DNA of 64,000 bases from Devriesea agamarum (GTDB lineage Bacteria; Actinomycetota; Actinomycetes; Actinomycetales; Dermabacteraceae). The stretch spans positions 1,240,001-1,304,000 of the forward strand of contig NZ_LN849456.1 of NCBI RefSeq assembly GCF_900070355.1. Direction: 5' to 3'. Under the pieces are notes generated by a model that worked only from the letters and a program-made list of their open reading frames with translations, had not been told where the DNA came from and did not search any database. The translations under genes and the position numbers were made by a program. Positions 1-8,716 of the stretch are shown here, piece by piece. The number at the start of each line of letters is the position of its first letter. Within the stretch, counting starts at the first letter, position 1.

Positions 1-45
1 TTCTCCTGAGGGGCAGGTTGTGACATCTTCTAGGAGGTCTAGGGG

Positions 46-762
46 CTACCACGCGGAAATCCAGGCGAGCAGGCCGGGATCGTCTAATAATCGCAACGAG
101 ATATCGACGTCCGGCATCTCACCCGGTCCGGATGGGACAGCGAGCACCCGCAAGCCCGCCGCCCGAGCCGATTGCACCCCGGTCCGAGAATCTTCCATCG
201 CCAACGCGTGGGCGGGTCTGACGCCCAATCGAGTGGCCGCTTGCGTATACATATCGGGCGCCGGCTTCGGCGCATCCACATCGTCGACCGAAATAATGTG
301 CTGCGGCACGTCGGCGATCCCCGCAGTCTCTAGCTTGTGGCGCAAAAACTCTCCCGGCGTGTTGGACGCAATCGCAACCGGCACCCGTTCAGCTGCCGCA
401 TGCAGAACGGACTGGGCACCCGGTAGCAGGCACAGCTTCTGCTCAACGTCTTGTAGATGACGGGTAAAAAGTTTGGTCGCGACTTCAGCGGCGGGAATAT
501 GCACCAGCTCAGCCACGGTGGCAACCACCCGGTCGGCACTCGCACCCACCAGGGATGCCGCGCAATCTGCCGGGAGTTCAACGCCCGTCTCAGCCATAAA
601 TTCCGTGTAGGTCTCGACCCAGACCTGCTCGGTGTTCAGAAGTAGACCATCACAGTCAAAGACCACCGCTTCGGGGGTCCAGGTGCCGAAGGCGGTGAGC
701 AGCCGTTGATGCAGAGGGGGCGAGTCAGAGGTGGACGAGGATAAGGCGTTCACACCCGACAC
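46..762 (-). CDS. HAD-superfamily phosphatase (beta-phosphoglucomutase-like)
   Basis: Cytoplasmic hydrolase of the haloacid dehalogenase superfamily, 238 aa, which is normal for the subgroup with an alpha-helical cap. Seen: motif I FDCDGLLLN with the nucleophile Asp36 and acid/base Asp38, motif II IASNTPG near residue 131-137, motif III Lys166 in KPAPDMY, and motif IV MEDSRTG near 189-195. The full catalytic set suggests an active phosphatase or phosphomutase; the substrate cannot be read from the sequence. The only start at the ORF end is GTG; the first about 30 residues are Ser-rich and poorly conserved, so a later start is possible. It is divergent from the lactate dehydrogenase gene and stands alone on its strand. 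Confidence 0.85.
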   Translation of the reverse strand: MSGVNALSSSTSDSPPLHQRLLTAFGTWTPEAVVFDCDGLLLNTEQVWVETYTEFMAETGVELPADCAASLVGASADRVVATVAELVHIPAAEVATKLFTRHLQDVEQKLCLLPGAQSVLHAAAERVPVAIASNTPGEFLRHKLETAGIADVPQHIISVDDVDAPKPAPDMYTQAATRLGVRPAHALAMEDSRTGVQSARAAGLRVLAVPSGPGEMPDVDISLRLLDDPGLLAWISAW

Positions 763-1156
763 TCTACGGGCTCATCCAGGCTCGTCCGGGAGAGTGCAAC
801 CCACCGCTTGGCACAGGCGATCACCAAAAGTTCTAAGGACACCCCTCAAACAGCTCAGGGATCAGCAAATGCACGCCTCAGCACACGCCCTCATGTAAGT
901 AAATACACTCCCCGACTCAGCGGCGATGCGAATCGGCAATCTGGTGACGGGTCGGCAGCCTGAACATCGCGCCAGGCTGCCGACCCTTATATCCCTTCCC
1001 CCGAAGGGTCTAATCTAGACTAGCGACATTTATTACCTTTTCTGCTCGATAGCACACATCTGGGCCGAGATTTACATCACAGCCACCCGGTTGGCATGCA
1101 GAGAACCCGCCGGGACTTACTTCCCTTTACTCAGGTCGACAAGGCAGAATCAGCCC
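763..1156. other. 394-bp divergent intergenic region (HAD / ldh)
   Basis: No gene was recognised here. The region holds a strong hairpin (949-986), a small one (CCCTTC/GAAGGG, about 993-1008), and a near-palindrome CTAATCTAGACTAG at 1010-1023. Downstream of these is an AT-richer stretch at about 1025-1075, which is the likeliest place for the ldh promoter. No tRNA-like cloverleaf and no Rex-type TTGTGAA/TTCACAA operator were seen. Confidence 0.5.
949..986. other. 12-bp perfect inverted repeat between divergent genes
   Basis: GGGTCGGCAGCC (949-960) pairs perfectly with GGCTGCCGACCC (975-986) around a 14-nt loop. No T-run follows on either strand, and no convergent gene ends here, so it is not an obvious terminator. 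It could be an operator, the end of an unannotated small RNA, or a 5' leader structure of ldh, whose start lies 170 bp downstream. Confidence 0.6.
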
Positions 1157-2119
1157 ATGCAGATCACACCCGAGAAGTCCACCAAACTTGCCGTCATCGG
1201 AGCCGGGTCCGTGGGCTCATCTCTCGCCTACGCCTCGCTCATCCGCGGCGCCGCCAGAACTGTCGCCCTCTATGACCTCAACACCGCCAAAGTGAACGCT
1301 GAAGTGCTGGACCTCGCCCACGGCACCCAGTTCATGTCAGGATCCCGCGTCATTGGCGGCGATGACATCGAGTGCGTACACGATGCGGATGTCGTCGTCA
1401 TTACCGCCGGAGCGCGCCAAAAGCCCGGCCAATCTCGCCTAGACCTCGCCGGGGCCAACGTCGCCATCCTGCGTTCACTCATGCCGCAACTGCTTGAACA
1501 AGCCCCCGACGCGATCTACGTACTGGTGACCAACCCGTGCGACGTGCTCACAGCCGCAGCGGTCAAGATCTCCGGACTGCCCCCGTCACGGGTGATGTCC
1601 TCTGGCACCGTGCTAGACAGCTCCCGATTGCGCTGGCTGATCGGCACCCGCATTGGCGTCGCCCCGTCCAGCGTGCACGCGATGATCGTCGGCGAACACG
1701 GAGACAGCGAATTCGGGCTCTGGTCCTCGGCATCCATCGGGCAGGTTCCCTTGACCCAGTGGACCGATGAAAACGGCGAGCAGGTCTTCACGCCCGAGGC
1801 CTTGGAAGAACTCGGGCACAAAGTCTCGGGCGCCGCCTACCGCGTTATCGAAGGAAAGGGCGCTACTAACTACGCCATCGGCGTCACCGGAACCCGGATC
1901 GTACAGGCAATTCTCGGTGATCAGCACGCGGTGCTTCCGGTGTCGACCGTGCTCGATGACTACCACGGCGTCAGCGGCGTCGCGATGAGCGTTCCCTCCA
2001 TCGTCAGCCGTGATGGCGTCGTTCGCACGCTTGACTTCCCCATGGATGATGCCGAACACGCCCGCTTCATTCGCTCGGCGGAAACTCTGCGTGAGGTCCA
2101 CCGGCAGCTCGGCATCTAA
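1157..2119 (+). CDS. ldh: L-lactate dehydrogenase
   Basis: NAD-dependent interconversion of pyruvate and L-lactate in the cytoplasm. Seen in the 320-aa product: Rossmann motif VIGAGSVGSS (13-22), the NAD-binding Asp40, the specificity loop ARQKPGQSR with Gln88 at the position that is Arg in malate dehydrogenases, catalytic Arg94, the substrate-binding pair Asp154/Arg157, and the proton-relay His181 in VGEHGDSEF. Gln at the specificity site is the reason for calling LDH and not MDH. The frame is open 22 codons further upstream, but the ATG at 1157 gives the usual family length and has AAGG upstream. Expected to be a tetramer; a role in fermentation or lactate use cannot be separated. A hairpin follows the gene. 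Confidence 0.95.
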   Translation: MQITPEKSTKLAVIGAGSVGSSLAYASLIRGAARTVALYDLNTAKVNAEVLDLAHGTQFMSGSRVIGGDDIECVHDADVVVITAGARQKPGQSRLDLAGANVAILRSLMPQLLEQAPDAIYVLVTNPCDVLTAAAVKISGLPPSRVMSSGTVLDSSRLRWLIGTRIGVAPSSVHAMIVGEHGDSEFGLWSSASIGQVPLTQWTDENGEQVFTPEALEELGHKVSGAAYRVIEGKGATNYAIGVTGTRIVQAILGDQHAVLPVSTVLDDYHGVSGVAMSVPSIVSRDGVVRTLDFPMDDAEHARFIRSAETLREVHRQLGI

Positions 2120-2491
2120 CTCACGGCATCGGATATACACCCAGCCGCGGCAAGGTAACGTCCTAGCCGCGGCTGCTTGGCATACCAGCCGCGTCATCTA
2201 ATGCACCCCAGGGCCAGTTTCCCCCAGCCGGGCAACTCACGGTCTCAGCGACTCTGCTCAGGCCTACTTAACGCAACCGCAAACCAATCCGTACCTCAGC
2301 TTCAGCAGGTCAGCGCATATTCCCACCCAATCAACCTGCCACGGAAATCGACGCGCCAGCTCATCATCGCGCAGGTCCGACCCGTTTTATGACGTGCACC
2401 GTTAGGATGGTTATCGCCCCCTCGGTTTAACACCCCTCGAGCTCCCTGCTCGCCGGAGGCGTCCACTGAACGGTATTTCGGAAGGCACACC
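2120..2491. other. 372-bp intergenic region after ldh
   Basis: Apart from the hairpin at 2142-2175, nothing recognisable is seen. A 71-codon open frame at 2177-2392 lacks a ribosome-binding site and any recognisable domain and was not called. The region should carry the promoter of the flavoprotein gene at 2492. Confidence 0.5.
2142..2175 (+). terminator. Probable hairpin terminator of ldh
   Basis: CAGCCGCGGC (2142-2151) and GCCGCGGCTG (2166-2175) form a perfect 10-bp GC-rich stem with a 14-nt loop, 22 bp after the ldh stop. No U-tract follows, which is common for high-GC actinobacterial terminators. Confidence 0.55.
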
Positions 2492-3997
2492 ATGGCTTGC
2501 GCTCACGACGACGAGGTTCCCACGTGTGACAAGGTGCTCGTAATTGGCGCTGGTCCGGCAGGACTAGCGGCCGCGGCAGCCTTACAAGAGCTGGACGTGC
2601 CCTTTGATCTCGTGGATCGCTCCCGAGACGTGGGAGGAGTATGGAACCCCGACGACCCTCACTCTCCCAGCTGGCCGGGATTGCGAGCAGTCTCATCGGT
2701 GTCCACCACGCAATTTGACGACCTATTAATGCCCGCCTCGTTCCCGGCGTTTCCTACCGCTGAGGATATGGCTAAGTACCTGCGCGCTTACACCGCTCAC
2801 CACGGGCTCAGCGTGCATTTCCGCGGCGGCGTCACGGTTCGCAGCGCCACACCGTTTGGGCAGGGGCGGTGGCAGGTTGAGCTGTCCACCGGAGAAGTGG
2901 TGATCTACCGGGCATTAGTTTCGGCCCACGGCATCAGCCAGCGTGCCGCGCTGCCCGATTGGGCTCCCCCGCGTACTCGCACCTCCCGCAGCCCGGGGCA
3001 TTTTGAGCCGACGGTGCGCCACAGTGTGTTAGAGGGCGAACCGCTTCCGCCCGTCGAGGTGCTGCACTCCAGCGCTTGGGCTGGGGCGGAATCAGTCGCC
3101 CACCGCAGCGTGCTGGTCGTCGGTTCCGGACAGTCTGCCGCCGACATTGCGGTGGAGGCCGCAGGCACCGCTCGTGAGGTCCGGCTTGCCATGCGCGAGG
3201 GTCACTGGGTGGTGCCCCGTCGTATCGGCCCGCTGCCCGGCGATATGCTCGCGGAACAGGAACCAGCGCTGCTGGGCCAGCTGAATGCACGCGTGGCGGA
3301 AAGCGTCGTAACCCGCATGGTCGGCACCCCCCAGGCATTCGGGCTGCCCGCTCCGCAACGCAGCCTTCTCAGTGACACCGTAATCGTCTCGGATGACCTC
3401 CTCGACCTGATCCGCTCCGGAGCGATTACGCCCACCGGCGAGGCCCTAGCCATGGCTCAGGACGGGACCGTGACGTTCACACCGCCTCCGAGTTCCCGTC
3501 CTGGAGTGACCTCCGTCGAGACGACATGGAGACCAGACATCGTGGTCTTTGCGACCGGCTACCGGCCAGGGTGCGATCACCTCGACGATGATCTACTTCC
3601 CCACGGAGCCGATGGATCGTGGGATCTATTCCTCGGCGCCTTCCCCCGGGTGCGGGATGACCTCGTGGTTTTGGGTCAGATCCAGGTCAGTGGCGGCACC
3701 TTCCCCATCGTGCGCGAACAGGCCCGCATCGCCGCGCGGATTTTACGCTCCTACCTCGACACCGGGCATCTGCCTGAAGCATTCCGGCAGGCCCGGGCAT
3801 CCGGGGTACCGTCAACCTTGATCGGTCCCGCCACCCAACGCCTTCCCGAGGGGCCGCGCCAGGTCGTCGGTCGCTTCTTCGGTGCGCTGCGCGCTAAATC
3901 CCTCGGCGCGCAGGCACAGAGCACGACGCAACCCTCAGACCGGACGCATCTGCTGGGTCAGCTACGTACATTGCGCGCAGCACTGGCTGGCAACTGA
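2492..3997 (+). CDS. FAD-dependent flavoprotein monooxygenase (FMO/BVMO-like)
   Basis: 501-aa two-dinucleotide flavoprotein. Seen: FAD-binding GxGxxG in VLVIGAGPAGLAAAAAL near the N-terminus, a second NADPH-type motif VLVVGSGQSAADIAVEA near residues 207-223, and FATGYRPG near residue 350, a late motif typical of flavin monooxygenases and related putative oxidoreductases. Known for the family: NADPH-dependent oxygenation of soft nucleophiles or ketones; some members are reductases. The substrate is not inferable. The start ATG has GGAAGG (2480-2485) 6 nt upstream. The gene is monocistronic and convergent with the CopD-CtaG gene. The exact BVMO fingerprint FxGxxxHxxxWP was not seen, although HFEPTVRH lies in the corresponding inter-domain segment. 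Confidence 0.85.
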   Translation: MACAHDDEVPTCDKVLVIGAGPAGLAAAAALQELDVPFDLVDRSRDVGGVWNPDDPHSPSWPGLRAVSSVSTTQFDDLLMPASFPAFPTAEDMAKYLRAYTAHHGLSVHFRGGVTVRSATPFGQGRWQVELSTGEVVIYRALVSAHGISQRAALPDWAPPRTRTSRSPGHFEPTVRHSVLEGEPLPPVEVLHSSAWAGAESVAHRSVLVVGSGQSAADIAVEAAGTAREVRLAMREGHWVVPRRIGPLPGDMLAEQEPALLGQLNARVAESVVTRMVGTPQAFGLPAPQRSLLSDTVIVSDDLLDLIRSGAITPTGEALAMAQDGTVTFTPPPSSRPGVTSVETTWRPDIVVFATGYRPGCDHLDDDLLPHGADGSWDLFLGAFPRVRDDLVVLGQIQVSGGTFPIVREQARIAARILRSYLDTGHLPEAFRQARASGVPSTLIGPATQRLPEGPRQVVGRFFGALRAKSLGAQAQSTTQPSDRTHLLGQLRTLRAALAGN

Positions 3998-4084
3998 CCC
4001 ATTCACCCGTTCACTGAGCGAAACTATGCCGTGACCTGACTGGCTGACATGCCGGTGATTGTTCCGCCCATTAGCTAGAGCGGC

Positions 4085-6016
4085 TTACGCACCCACCGGC
4101 TGAGGTCGCAGCCACCGGATAATGGCCCAGAAAACCAGGCCGAGAACCGGTGCGGCTACGATCAGGCCGATACCGGCCTGCTGCTGATCAATTAAGGCGT
4201 CCGCACGCCAGACCCGCCCCGTCGCTCCAAAAAATGATGCCTGAATTAGCACATCCCGCATCACCAAAGAGCCGCCCCACACAGCAAGAATAAGCGTAAG
4301 AAGGACCGACGCGAGGGCAGGAGCAGCCCGCGGATGAGAACGCGAGGCACAGCGCACCGCCCAGGCTCCGCCAATCCCCAAAGACAGCGTTAACAATGCC
4401 ATCGCCATATGGCCGGTATGGTCGATCAGCGCCCACCGCAGAAGCGGTGAGAAAAACAGTGCAGCAAGGATCACAGCCCCAGCTCCCGAACCAGCCGTAA
4501 GCCACCAACCATTCCGGCGAGAGCCCCATGAGCACGAAGCCACCACACCGCTCACAAGCGGACCGACCACCACCAGCAACAGCACATGTTCGGTCACAAA
4601 CGCCGAAAAAAGCACCCGCCCGTACACGCCGATTGGCCCCAGGAGCACCACCGACAGCACAATCAATCCGGTGAGAAATGCCAGGGACGAGTGACGATGA
4701 GGATGCCTCGTGCCGGGTGCAGACAGGCTGAGAGGATGCTGACGCCACCACCACAGCAATCCGAGAGACGCAATCAGGACCAGGGCAAACAGATCCAAAC
4801 GCCACGTGAGAAGAACCTGCGGCCAGGTGGGCGCCGGAGGCAGACTAAGCCCTGTGACCAGCTCAAAAGGTGGCATTGCTGCGGCGCGAGCCGGAGGCGG
4901 ACCGGCGGGTGGCGGAGCAATCCTCCCCATCAACGCGCCGAGCCCGGTCGCAATCACCATCACAGCAATTTCCGCAACAGCCAGGCGGGGCAGAATTGCC
5001 GTGCCGTCGCTGAGCACTAAGCGATGCCGCTGGAGCATTCCAGCCCCAGCCAGAATCAGCACCACCGCGATTTTCACCGCAGCAAAGCGCCCCCAGGCAC
5101 CGTCCAGCATTGAGGACAGCCCCGAGACCCCCTGGGTTTGCACCAAAATCATCAGCACACCCGAAACAGCAATGGCAACCCAGGCGACACCGGCGAGGCG
5201 CGAATAGGCACGTACAAGAGTGCGTGTCTGCTGAACCCTCAGTCTGATCGTGGGACGGGTGTGAAGGTCAAGGATCTGGATGAGCCCTCCCATCCAGACA
5301 ACCATGGCCAGAACGTGCACGAGAATCGCTGTGCCTGCCGTCTCGTGATCCTCAGCCGTGCTGGGATGACCAGTGCGCGCTAACCAGACGATTCCCAAAA
5401 GTGACAGAGCGACTCCGGCATAACCGCTCCACCGCAGCCGCGCCACCAGCACCATTGTGGTAAGTGCGGCAATCACCGTCACAGCCAGCAGATCCCGGCC
5501 AAGCTCACTGGTCACAAAGAGACCGAGATCAGAACCGAAACGCGAAGACCACAGCGGCTGCTCGGACGCCACCGAATACGACAGGATCAAGCCAATCAAT
5601 GAGGCCACGGTCCAGATCCCCGCTGCCACCGAAGTGTTGGTCATGAGGTGGCCACGCACCTGGTCGCTATCTGGCCCGGATTCGCCTCGCGCGTCAAAAA
5701 AGGTGAGTAGACCGCATCCGGACGCTGTCAACGCCATAGCAGTCAGGTAGATCATCGCCACCAGAGTGGATGGAAGCACCTGGGTAAAAGATGTACCCGC
5801 GCCTTGTCCGCTGAAAACTCCGGTGGTGATCATAGCCGCGCCGGCGGTGACCGCGAGACCCAAACTTGCTGCCGCCACCAGCATCCAGCGCATCCCTCGC
5901 ACGGAGCCGGCACCAATCGGGTTAGTGCCCGGGTCGAGACTAGGGCTCGGCCTAAGGCTAGAGCTAGGGCTAGAGCTAGAGCTAGAGCTAGACGGTTCCA
6001 TGCCCTGCCCGGACAT
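4085..6016 (-). CDS. CopD/CtaG-type fusion membrane protein (copper resistance D + cytochrome c oxidase assembly)
   Basis: Polytopic membrane protein of about 643 aa. After a Ser/Pro-rich cytosolic N-terminus come membrane segments, then a CopD-like block around residues 270-365 (RLAGVAWVAIAVSGVLMI; WGRFAAVKIAVVLILAGAG), and a caa3_CtaG block from about residue 400 to the end (TEHVLLLVVVGPLVSG). Known: CopD domains are linked to copper uptake across the membrane and CtaG to copper delivery during cytochrome oxidase assembly; the CopD-CtaG fusion occurs in many actinobacteria. The frame is open to a GTG at 6067, inside the crcB gene; the ATG at 6016, 12 nt beyond the crcB stop at 6028, is preferred. 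ATG 6001 is also possible. The N-terminal tail is encoded by a hexanucleotide repeat (see 5952-5993). Confidence 0.85.
   Translation of the reverse strand: MSGQGMEPSSSSSSSSPSSSLRPSPSLDPGTNPIGAGSVRGMRWMLVAAASLGLAVTAGAAMITTGVFSGQGAGTSFTQVLPSTLVAMIYLTAMALTASGCGLLTFFDARGESGPDSDQVRGHLMTNTSVAAGIWTVASLIGLILSYSVASEQPLWSSRFGSDLGLFVTSELGRDLLAVTVIAALTTMVLVARLRWSGYAGVALSLLGIVWLARTGHPSTAEDHETAGTAILVHVLAMVVWMGGLIQILDLHTRPTIRLRVQQTRTLVRAYSRLAGVAWVAIAVSGVLMILVQTQGVSGLSSMLDGAWGRFAAVKIAVVLILAGAGMLQRHRLVLSDGTAILPRLAVAEIAVMVIATGLGALMGRIAPPPAGPPPARAAAMPPFELVTGLSLPPAPTWPQVLLTWRLDLFALVLIASLGLLWWWRQHPLSLSAPGTRHPHRHSSLAFLTGLIVLSVVLLGPIGVYGRVLFSAFVTEHVLLLVVVGPLVSGVVASCSWGSRRNGWWLTAGSGAGAVILAALFFSPLLRWALIDHTGHMAMALLTLSLGIGGAWAVRCASRSHPRAAPALASVLLTLILAVWGGSLVMRDVLIQASFFGATGRVWRADALIDQQQAGIGLIVAAPVLGLVFWAIIRWLRPQPVGA
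5952..5993. repeat. Hexanucleotide tandem repeat (CTAGAG-type) coding for poly-Ser
   Basis: Seven 6-bp units: CTAAGG, CTAGAG, CTAGGG, CTAGAG, CTAGAG, CTAGAG, CTAGAC. On the minus strand they read TCT AGC repeatedly and encode the Ser-rich N-terminus of the CopD-CtaG protein. The 6-bp period keeps the frame whatever the copy number. Confidence 0.85.
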
Positions 6017-6027
6017 GCCTGTACCGT

Positions 6028-6423
6028 TCACCGGGTCCAAAGCACCGGTAGGAAAAGTCCGAGCCACATTGCGGCCATGATCGAACCCAAAGTGATCATC
6101 AAATATCCGACGGCTTCCACCGCAGCACCGCGACGCAGAAGCATCACAATTTCAAAGGCAAACGTGCTCATCGTGGTTAAAGCTCCGCAAAAACCGGTGC
6201 CCACGATCAGCAACAGCCAGGACGGTGAGGTGTCGGCGCCGTTGACCAAGATCCGGGTGAAAAATCCGAGCAGGAACGCACCGGCCACATTTACAACAAA
6301 TGTCGCCCATGGGATCTGAGGTTTGTCCGGGTGGCGCTGCCACCGCACCCCCAGTTCAGAGACGGAGTACCGCACGAGAGCTCCGAGAGCACCACCAAAT
6401 GCCACACACAGCACCGCGATCAT
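6028..6423 (-). CDS. crcB: Fluoride-specific ion channel subunit CrcB/Fluc (1)
   Basis: 131-aa, four-helix membrane protein that exports fluoride. Seen: GGALGALVRYSVS at the N-terminus, an Asn in the second helix (FVVNVAGAFLLGF), and the signature GTGFCGALTTMSTFAFE, which in Fluc proteins holds the central Na+ site and the Phe box. Its ATG overlaps the stop of the second crcB by 4 bp, so the two are co-translated. Known: paired adjacent crcB genes in Gram-positives usually encode a heterodimeric antiparallel channel. No fluoride riboswitch was recognised upstream of the pair. Confidence 0.93.
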   Translation of the reverse strand: MIAVLCVAFGGALGALVRYSVSELGVRWQRHPDKPQIPWATFVVNVAGAFLLGFFTRILVNGADTSPSWLLLIVGTGFCGALTTMSTFAFEIVMLLRRGAAVEAVGYLMITLGSIMAAMWLGLFLPVLWTR

Positions 6424-7034
6424 GCGTGGTCCTCCGAATCACCGTGGGAATCATCAGCGGCATCACCGGCAGAGACAGATTCCTTAGCCCCGCCAAAAAG
6501 GCGCAGTCCAGCAGCCAAACCGCCAGCAGCAGCGATAATGCTGCTCAGGATGGTCAGCAAACCGTACTGAAGCGCCGTGACCGAGGCATCGCCTCCGATC
6601 ATCAACGCGAATTCAATGCTGAACGTTGAGACGGTGGTAAAACCCCCACAAAAACCGGTAACCACCAGTGGTTTAATCCATTGGGGAGCCGATGCCCGGG
6701 CGATGAGTGCGCCGGAGACAACGCCGATCAGCAAACAGCCGACGATATTAGCCAGCAGCGTTGCCCACGGAAACCCCATCGTGGCGTGGTTGTGCACCCA
6801 GGGGAAAACGAGGCCGAGACCGTATCTGGACACAGCCCCAAGGCTGCCTCCCAACGCAACAAACGCATAAGGCACCCACGGCCGCGGTTTCGCGGGGCTG
6901 GGGGCAACCTCCAGCATGGCTTCGACATCGTCGAGATCCGCTGAGGTCAGCGCCGCGAATTCAGTGGTGTGCATCCGCGGATCATCGCGGCGCGCAGGAC
7001 GCCGCTCAGAAGGCGTCGGAGGCATGGACATCAC
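6420..7034 (-). CDS. crcB: Fluoride-specific ion channel subunit CrcB/Fluc (2)
   Basis: Second Fluc subunit, 204 aa. The core (about 55-185) has GGSLGAVSRYGLG, LLANIVGCLLIGV and GFCGGFTTVSTFSIE, all matching the channel fold. It carries about 50 extra residues at the N-terminus (charged, SADLDDVEAMLE) and a Ser/Asp/His-rich C-terminal tail, both expected in the cytoplasm and not needed for the channel. The first codon is GTG, with ATG directly after it at 7031; either may be used. It overlaps the downstream crcB by 4 bp. The long tails distinguish it from its 131-aa partner and fit a heterodimer with unequal subunits. Confidence 0.92.
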   Translation of the reverse strand: MMSMPPTPSERRPARRDDPRMHTTEFAALTSADLDDVEAMLEVAPSPAKPRPWVPYAFVALGGSLGAVSRYGLGLVFPWVHNHATMGFPWATLLANIVGCLLIGVVSGALIARASAPQWIKPLVVTGFCGGFTTVSTFSIEFALMIGGDASVTALQYGLLTILSSIIAAAGGLAAGLRLFGGAKESVSAGDAADDSHGDSEDHA

Positions 7035-7183
7035 CGGGGAAGCCTAACAAGCAACCCGGGGAACGGGGCCGCTTCCCAGATGATGAACCCGAGGCCGACA
7101 CCGCAGGCAAAACCTGCCGACAACTCACGCAATACCTGCATAGCTGCTGGCTGCCCCCCGAATCAGGTCCGCATGAAAACGGA

Positions 7184-8656
7184 TTAGCCCCAGACCAGAC
7201 CCATTTCCGGATGTTCCAGCACCGCAGAGACATCTCGCAGCAGTTCTGCCCCGAGCGCCCCGTCGATCAGCCGGTGATCAAAGGACAGCGCAAGATCCGT
7301 GACCTGGCGCGGAACAATCTGGCCGTCCTTAATCCATGGTTTTTCCTTCACCGCCCCGAAACCGAGGATGACCGATTCACCGGGGTTCAGAATCGGGGTC
7401 CCGGAATCAATGCCGAACACCCCAAAATTCGTGATGGTGATGGTGCCATCCCGGGTATCAGCAACCCGAGTTCCTCCAGCGCGAGCGGTGCGAGCCAGCG
7501 CCTGGATATCCTCGGCCAATTCGCGCAGCGTCTTTAAGTGGGCATCTTTAATGTTCGGCACGATCAACCCGCGAGGAGTGGCCGCGGCAATACCGAGATT
7601 CACATAATGCTTGTAGACAATCTCCTGGCTATCCTCATCCCAAGAAGCGTTGACCTCGGGGTTTCGACGGATAGCCACCAGGAGAGCCTTCGCCACGATC
7701 AGCAGCGGTGACACCTTGATATCGCGCCAATCACGGTCGTGACGCAGACGCTCCACCAACCGCATTGTTTCGGTCATGTCCACCGTGTTGAACACGGTGA
7801 CGTGAGGAGCAGTGAACGCAGAAGACACCATGGCCTCAGCGGTCCTCTTGCGTACGGACCGGATCGGAACCCGAGTCGTCCGTTCATCGCTGACCACGCC
7901 GGGAAATGGCTGGTTCCGGGTGGTTTTCATATTGGCACCAAGGTCGTCGGGAGCCTGCGGATGCTCGTCGGGGAAGTAGTTCTCCTCCCCCGCCGGCTGC
8001 TCCGCTGAACGCCCTTGGCGCTCAGCCACGTCTGAGGCTGCGGGCTTAGCCGCGGCCATCACGTCATCGCGGGTGACGGTGCCATCCGGACCGGTCGCGA
8101 ACACGTCGGCGAGCGCAATCCCGAGGTCACGCGCGAGTTTACGTACCGGAGGTTTCGCGAGAATGCGGTCGACGGGGACCTGCGGCGGATGCTCCTGATC
8201 TGAGAGCGCGGCACGCCGACGACGGCGCTGCGTCGCCCCCTCTTTGAGACCGTATCCCACCAAAATCTTGGGAGCAGCTGCCTCATCGCCCCCCGTGGCG
8301 CCGGTTTCATCCGGCTGCGGGGCATCGGACGATATCTCACCGTCGGCAGCACCGTCGGGCTGGGCGTCACCGTCGGGATGGGTATCAACGACGTCAGCGC
8401 CCTCGGGCTGAGTATCGACGTCGAGGAGCACAGCGCCGACCGCAACTTCATCACCGGGCGCGGCGCAGATTCGGGTGACACGACCGGCAACAGGGCTGGG
8501 AAGTTCAACCGCTGACTTCGCGGTCTCCACCTCCACCACGATGTCGTTAATCGCGATCAGGTCACCAACGGACACTTTGAATTCGATGATCTCGGCCTCG
8601 GTGAGTCCCTCGCCAGGATCGGTCAGGGTAATCGGCACGATACGCGGTGTGCTCAT
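7184..8656 (-). CDS. bkdC: Dihydrolipoamide acyltransferase, E2 of a branched-chain 2-oxoacid dehydrogenase
   Basis: 490-aa core enzyme that takes the acyl group from E1 onto lipoate and transfers it to CoA. Seen in order: one lipoyl domain with the modified Lys47 in VEVETAKSAVE; a long acidic, Asp/Pro/Gly-rich linker (about 85-140); a peripheral subunit-binding domain (KPPVRKLARDLGIALADV, about 165-182); a second linker; the catalytic acyltransferase domain ending with SFDHRLIDGALG, whose His and Asp are the HxxxDG catalytic pair. Start ATG with AAGGAG (plus-strand CTCCTT at 8670-8675) about 13 nt upstream. Last gene of the E1alpha-E1beta-E2 set; no E3 gene (lpd) is in the window, so E3 must be shared. 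Branched-chain specificity is inferred from the separate E1alpha/E1beta subunits. Confidence 0.92.
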   Translation of the reverse strand: MSTPRIVPITLTDPGEGLTEAEIIEFKVSVGDLIAINDIVVEVETAKSAVELPSPVAGRVTRICAAPGDEVAVGAVLLDVDTQPEGADVVDTHPDGDAQPDGAADGEISSDAPQPDETGATGGDEAAAPKILVGYGLKEGATQRRRRRAALSDQEHPPQVPVDRILAKPPVRKLARDLGIALADVFATGPDGTVTRDDVMAAAKPAASDVAERQGRSAEQPAGEENYFPDEHPQAPDDLGANMKTTRNQPFPGVVSDERTTRVPIRSVRKRTAEAMVSSAFTAPHVTVFNTVDMTETMRLVERLRHDRDWRDIKVSPLLIVAKALLVAIRRNPEVNASWDEDSQEIVYKHYVNLGIAAATPRGLIVPNIKDAHLKTLRELAEDIQALARTARAGGTRVADTRDGTITITNFGVFGIDSGTPILNPGESVILGFGAVKEKPWIKDGQIVPRQVTDLALSFDHRLIDGALGAELLRDVSAVLEHPEMGLVWG

Positions 8657-8716
8657 GGGTATGCGTGTTCTCCTTGGTCGGCGCGCCCATACTGGCGCAA
8701 CCGGGTCCGGTCTAAG

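Noticed and set aside
1010-1023. CTAATCTAGACTAG as a Rex or Crp site
   Set aside because: It is a near-palindrome but matches neither consensus; kept only as a note in the intergenic entry.
1613-2197. 194-codon minus-strand frame over ldh
   Set aside because: Antisense to catalytic regions of lactate dehydrogenase; no independent support.
7035-7183. Fluoride riboswitch upstream of the crcB pair
   Set aside because: The region was read on the minus strand for the crcB-motif conserved stems and none could be aligned by eye. A covariance-model search would settle it.
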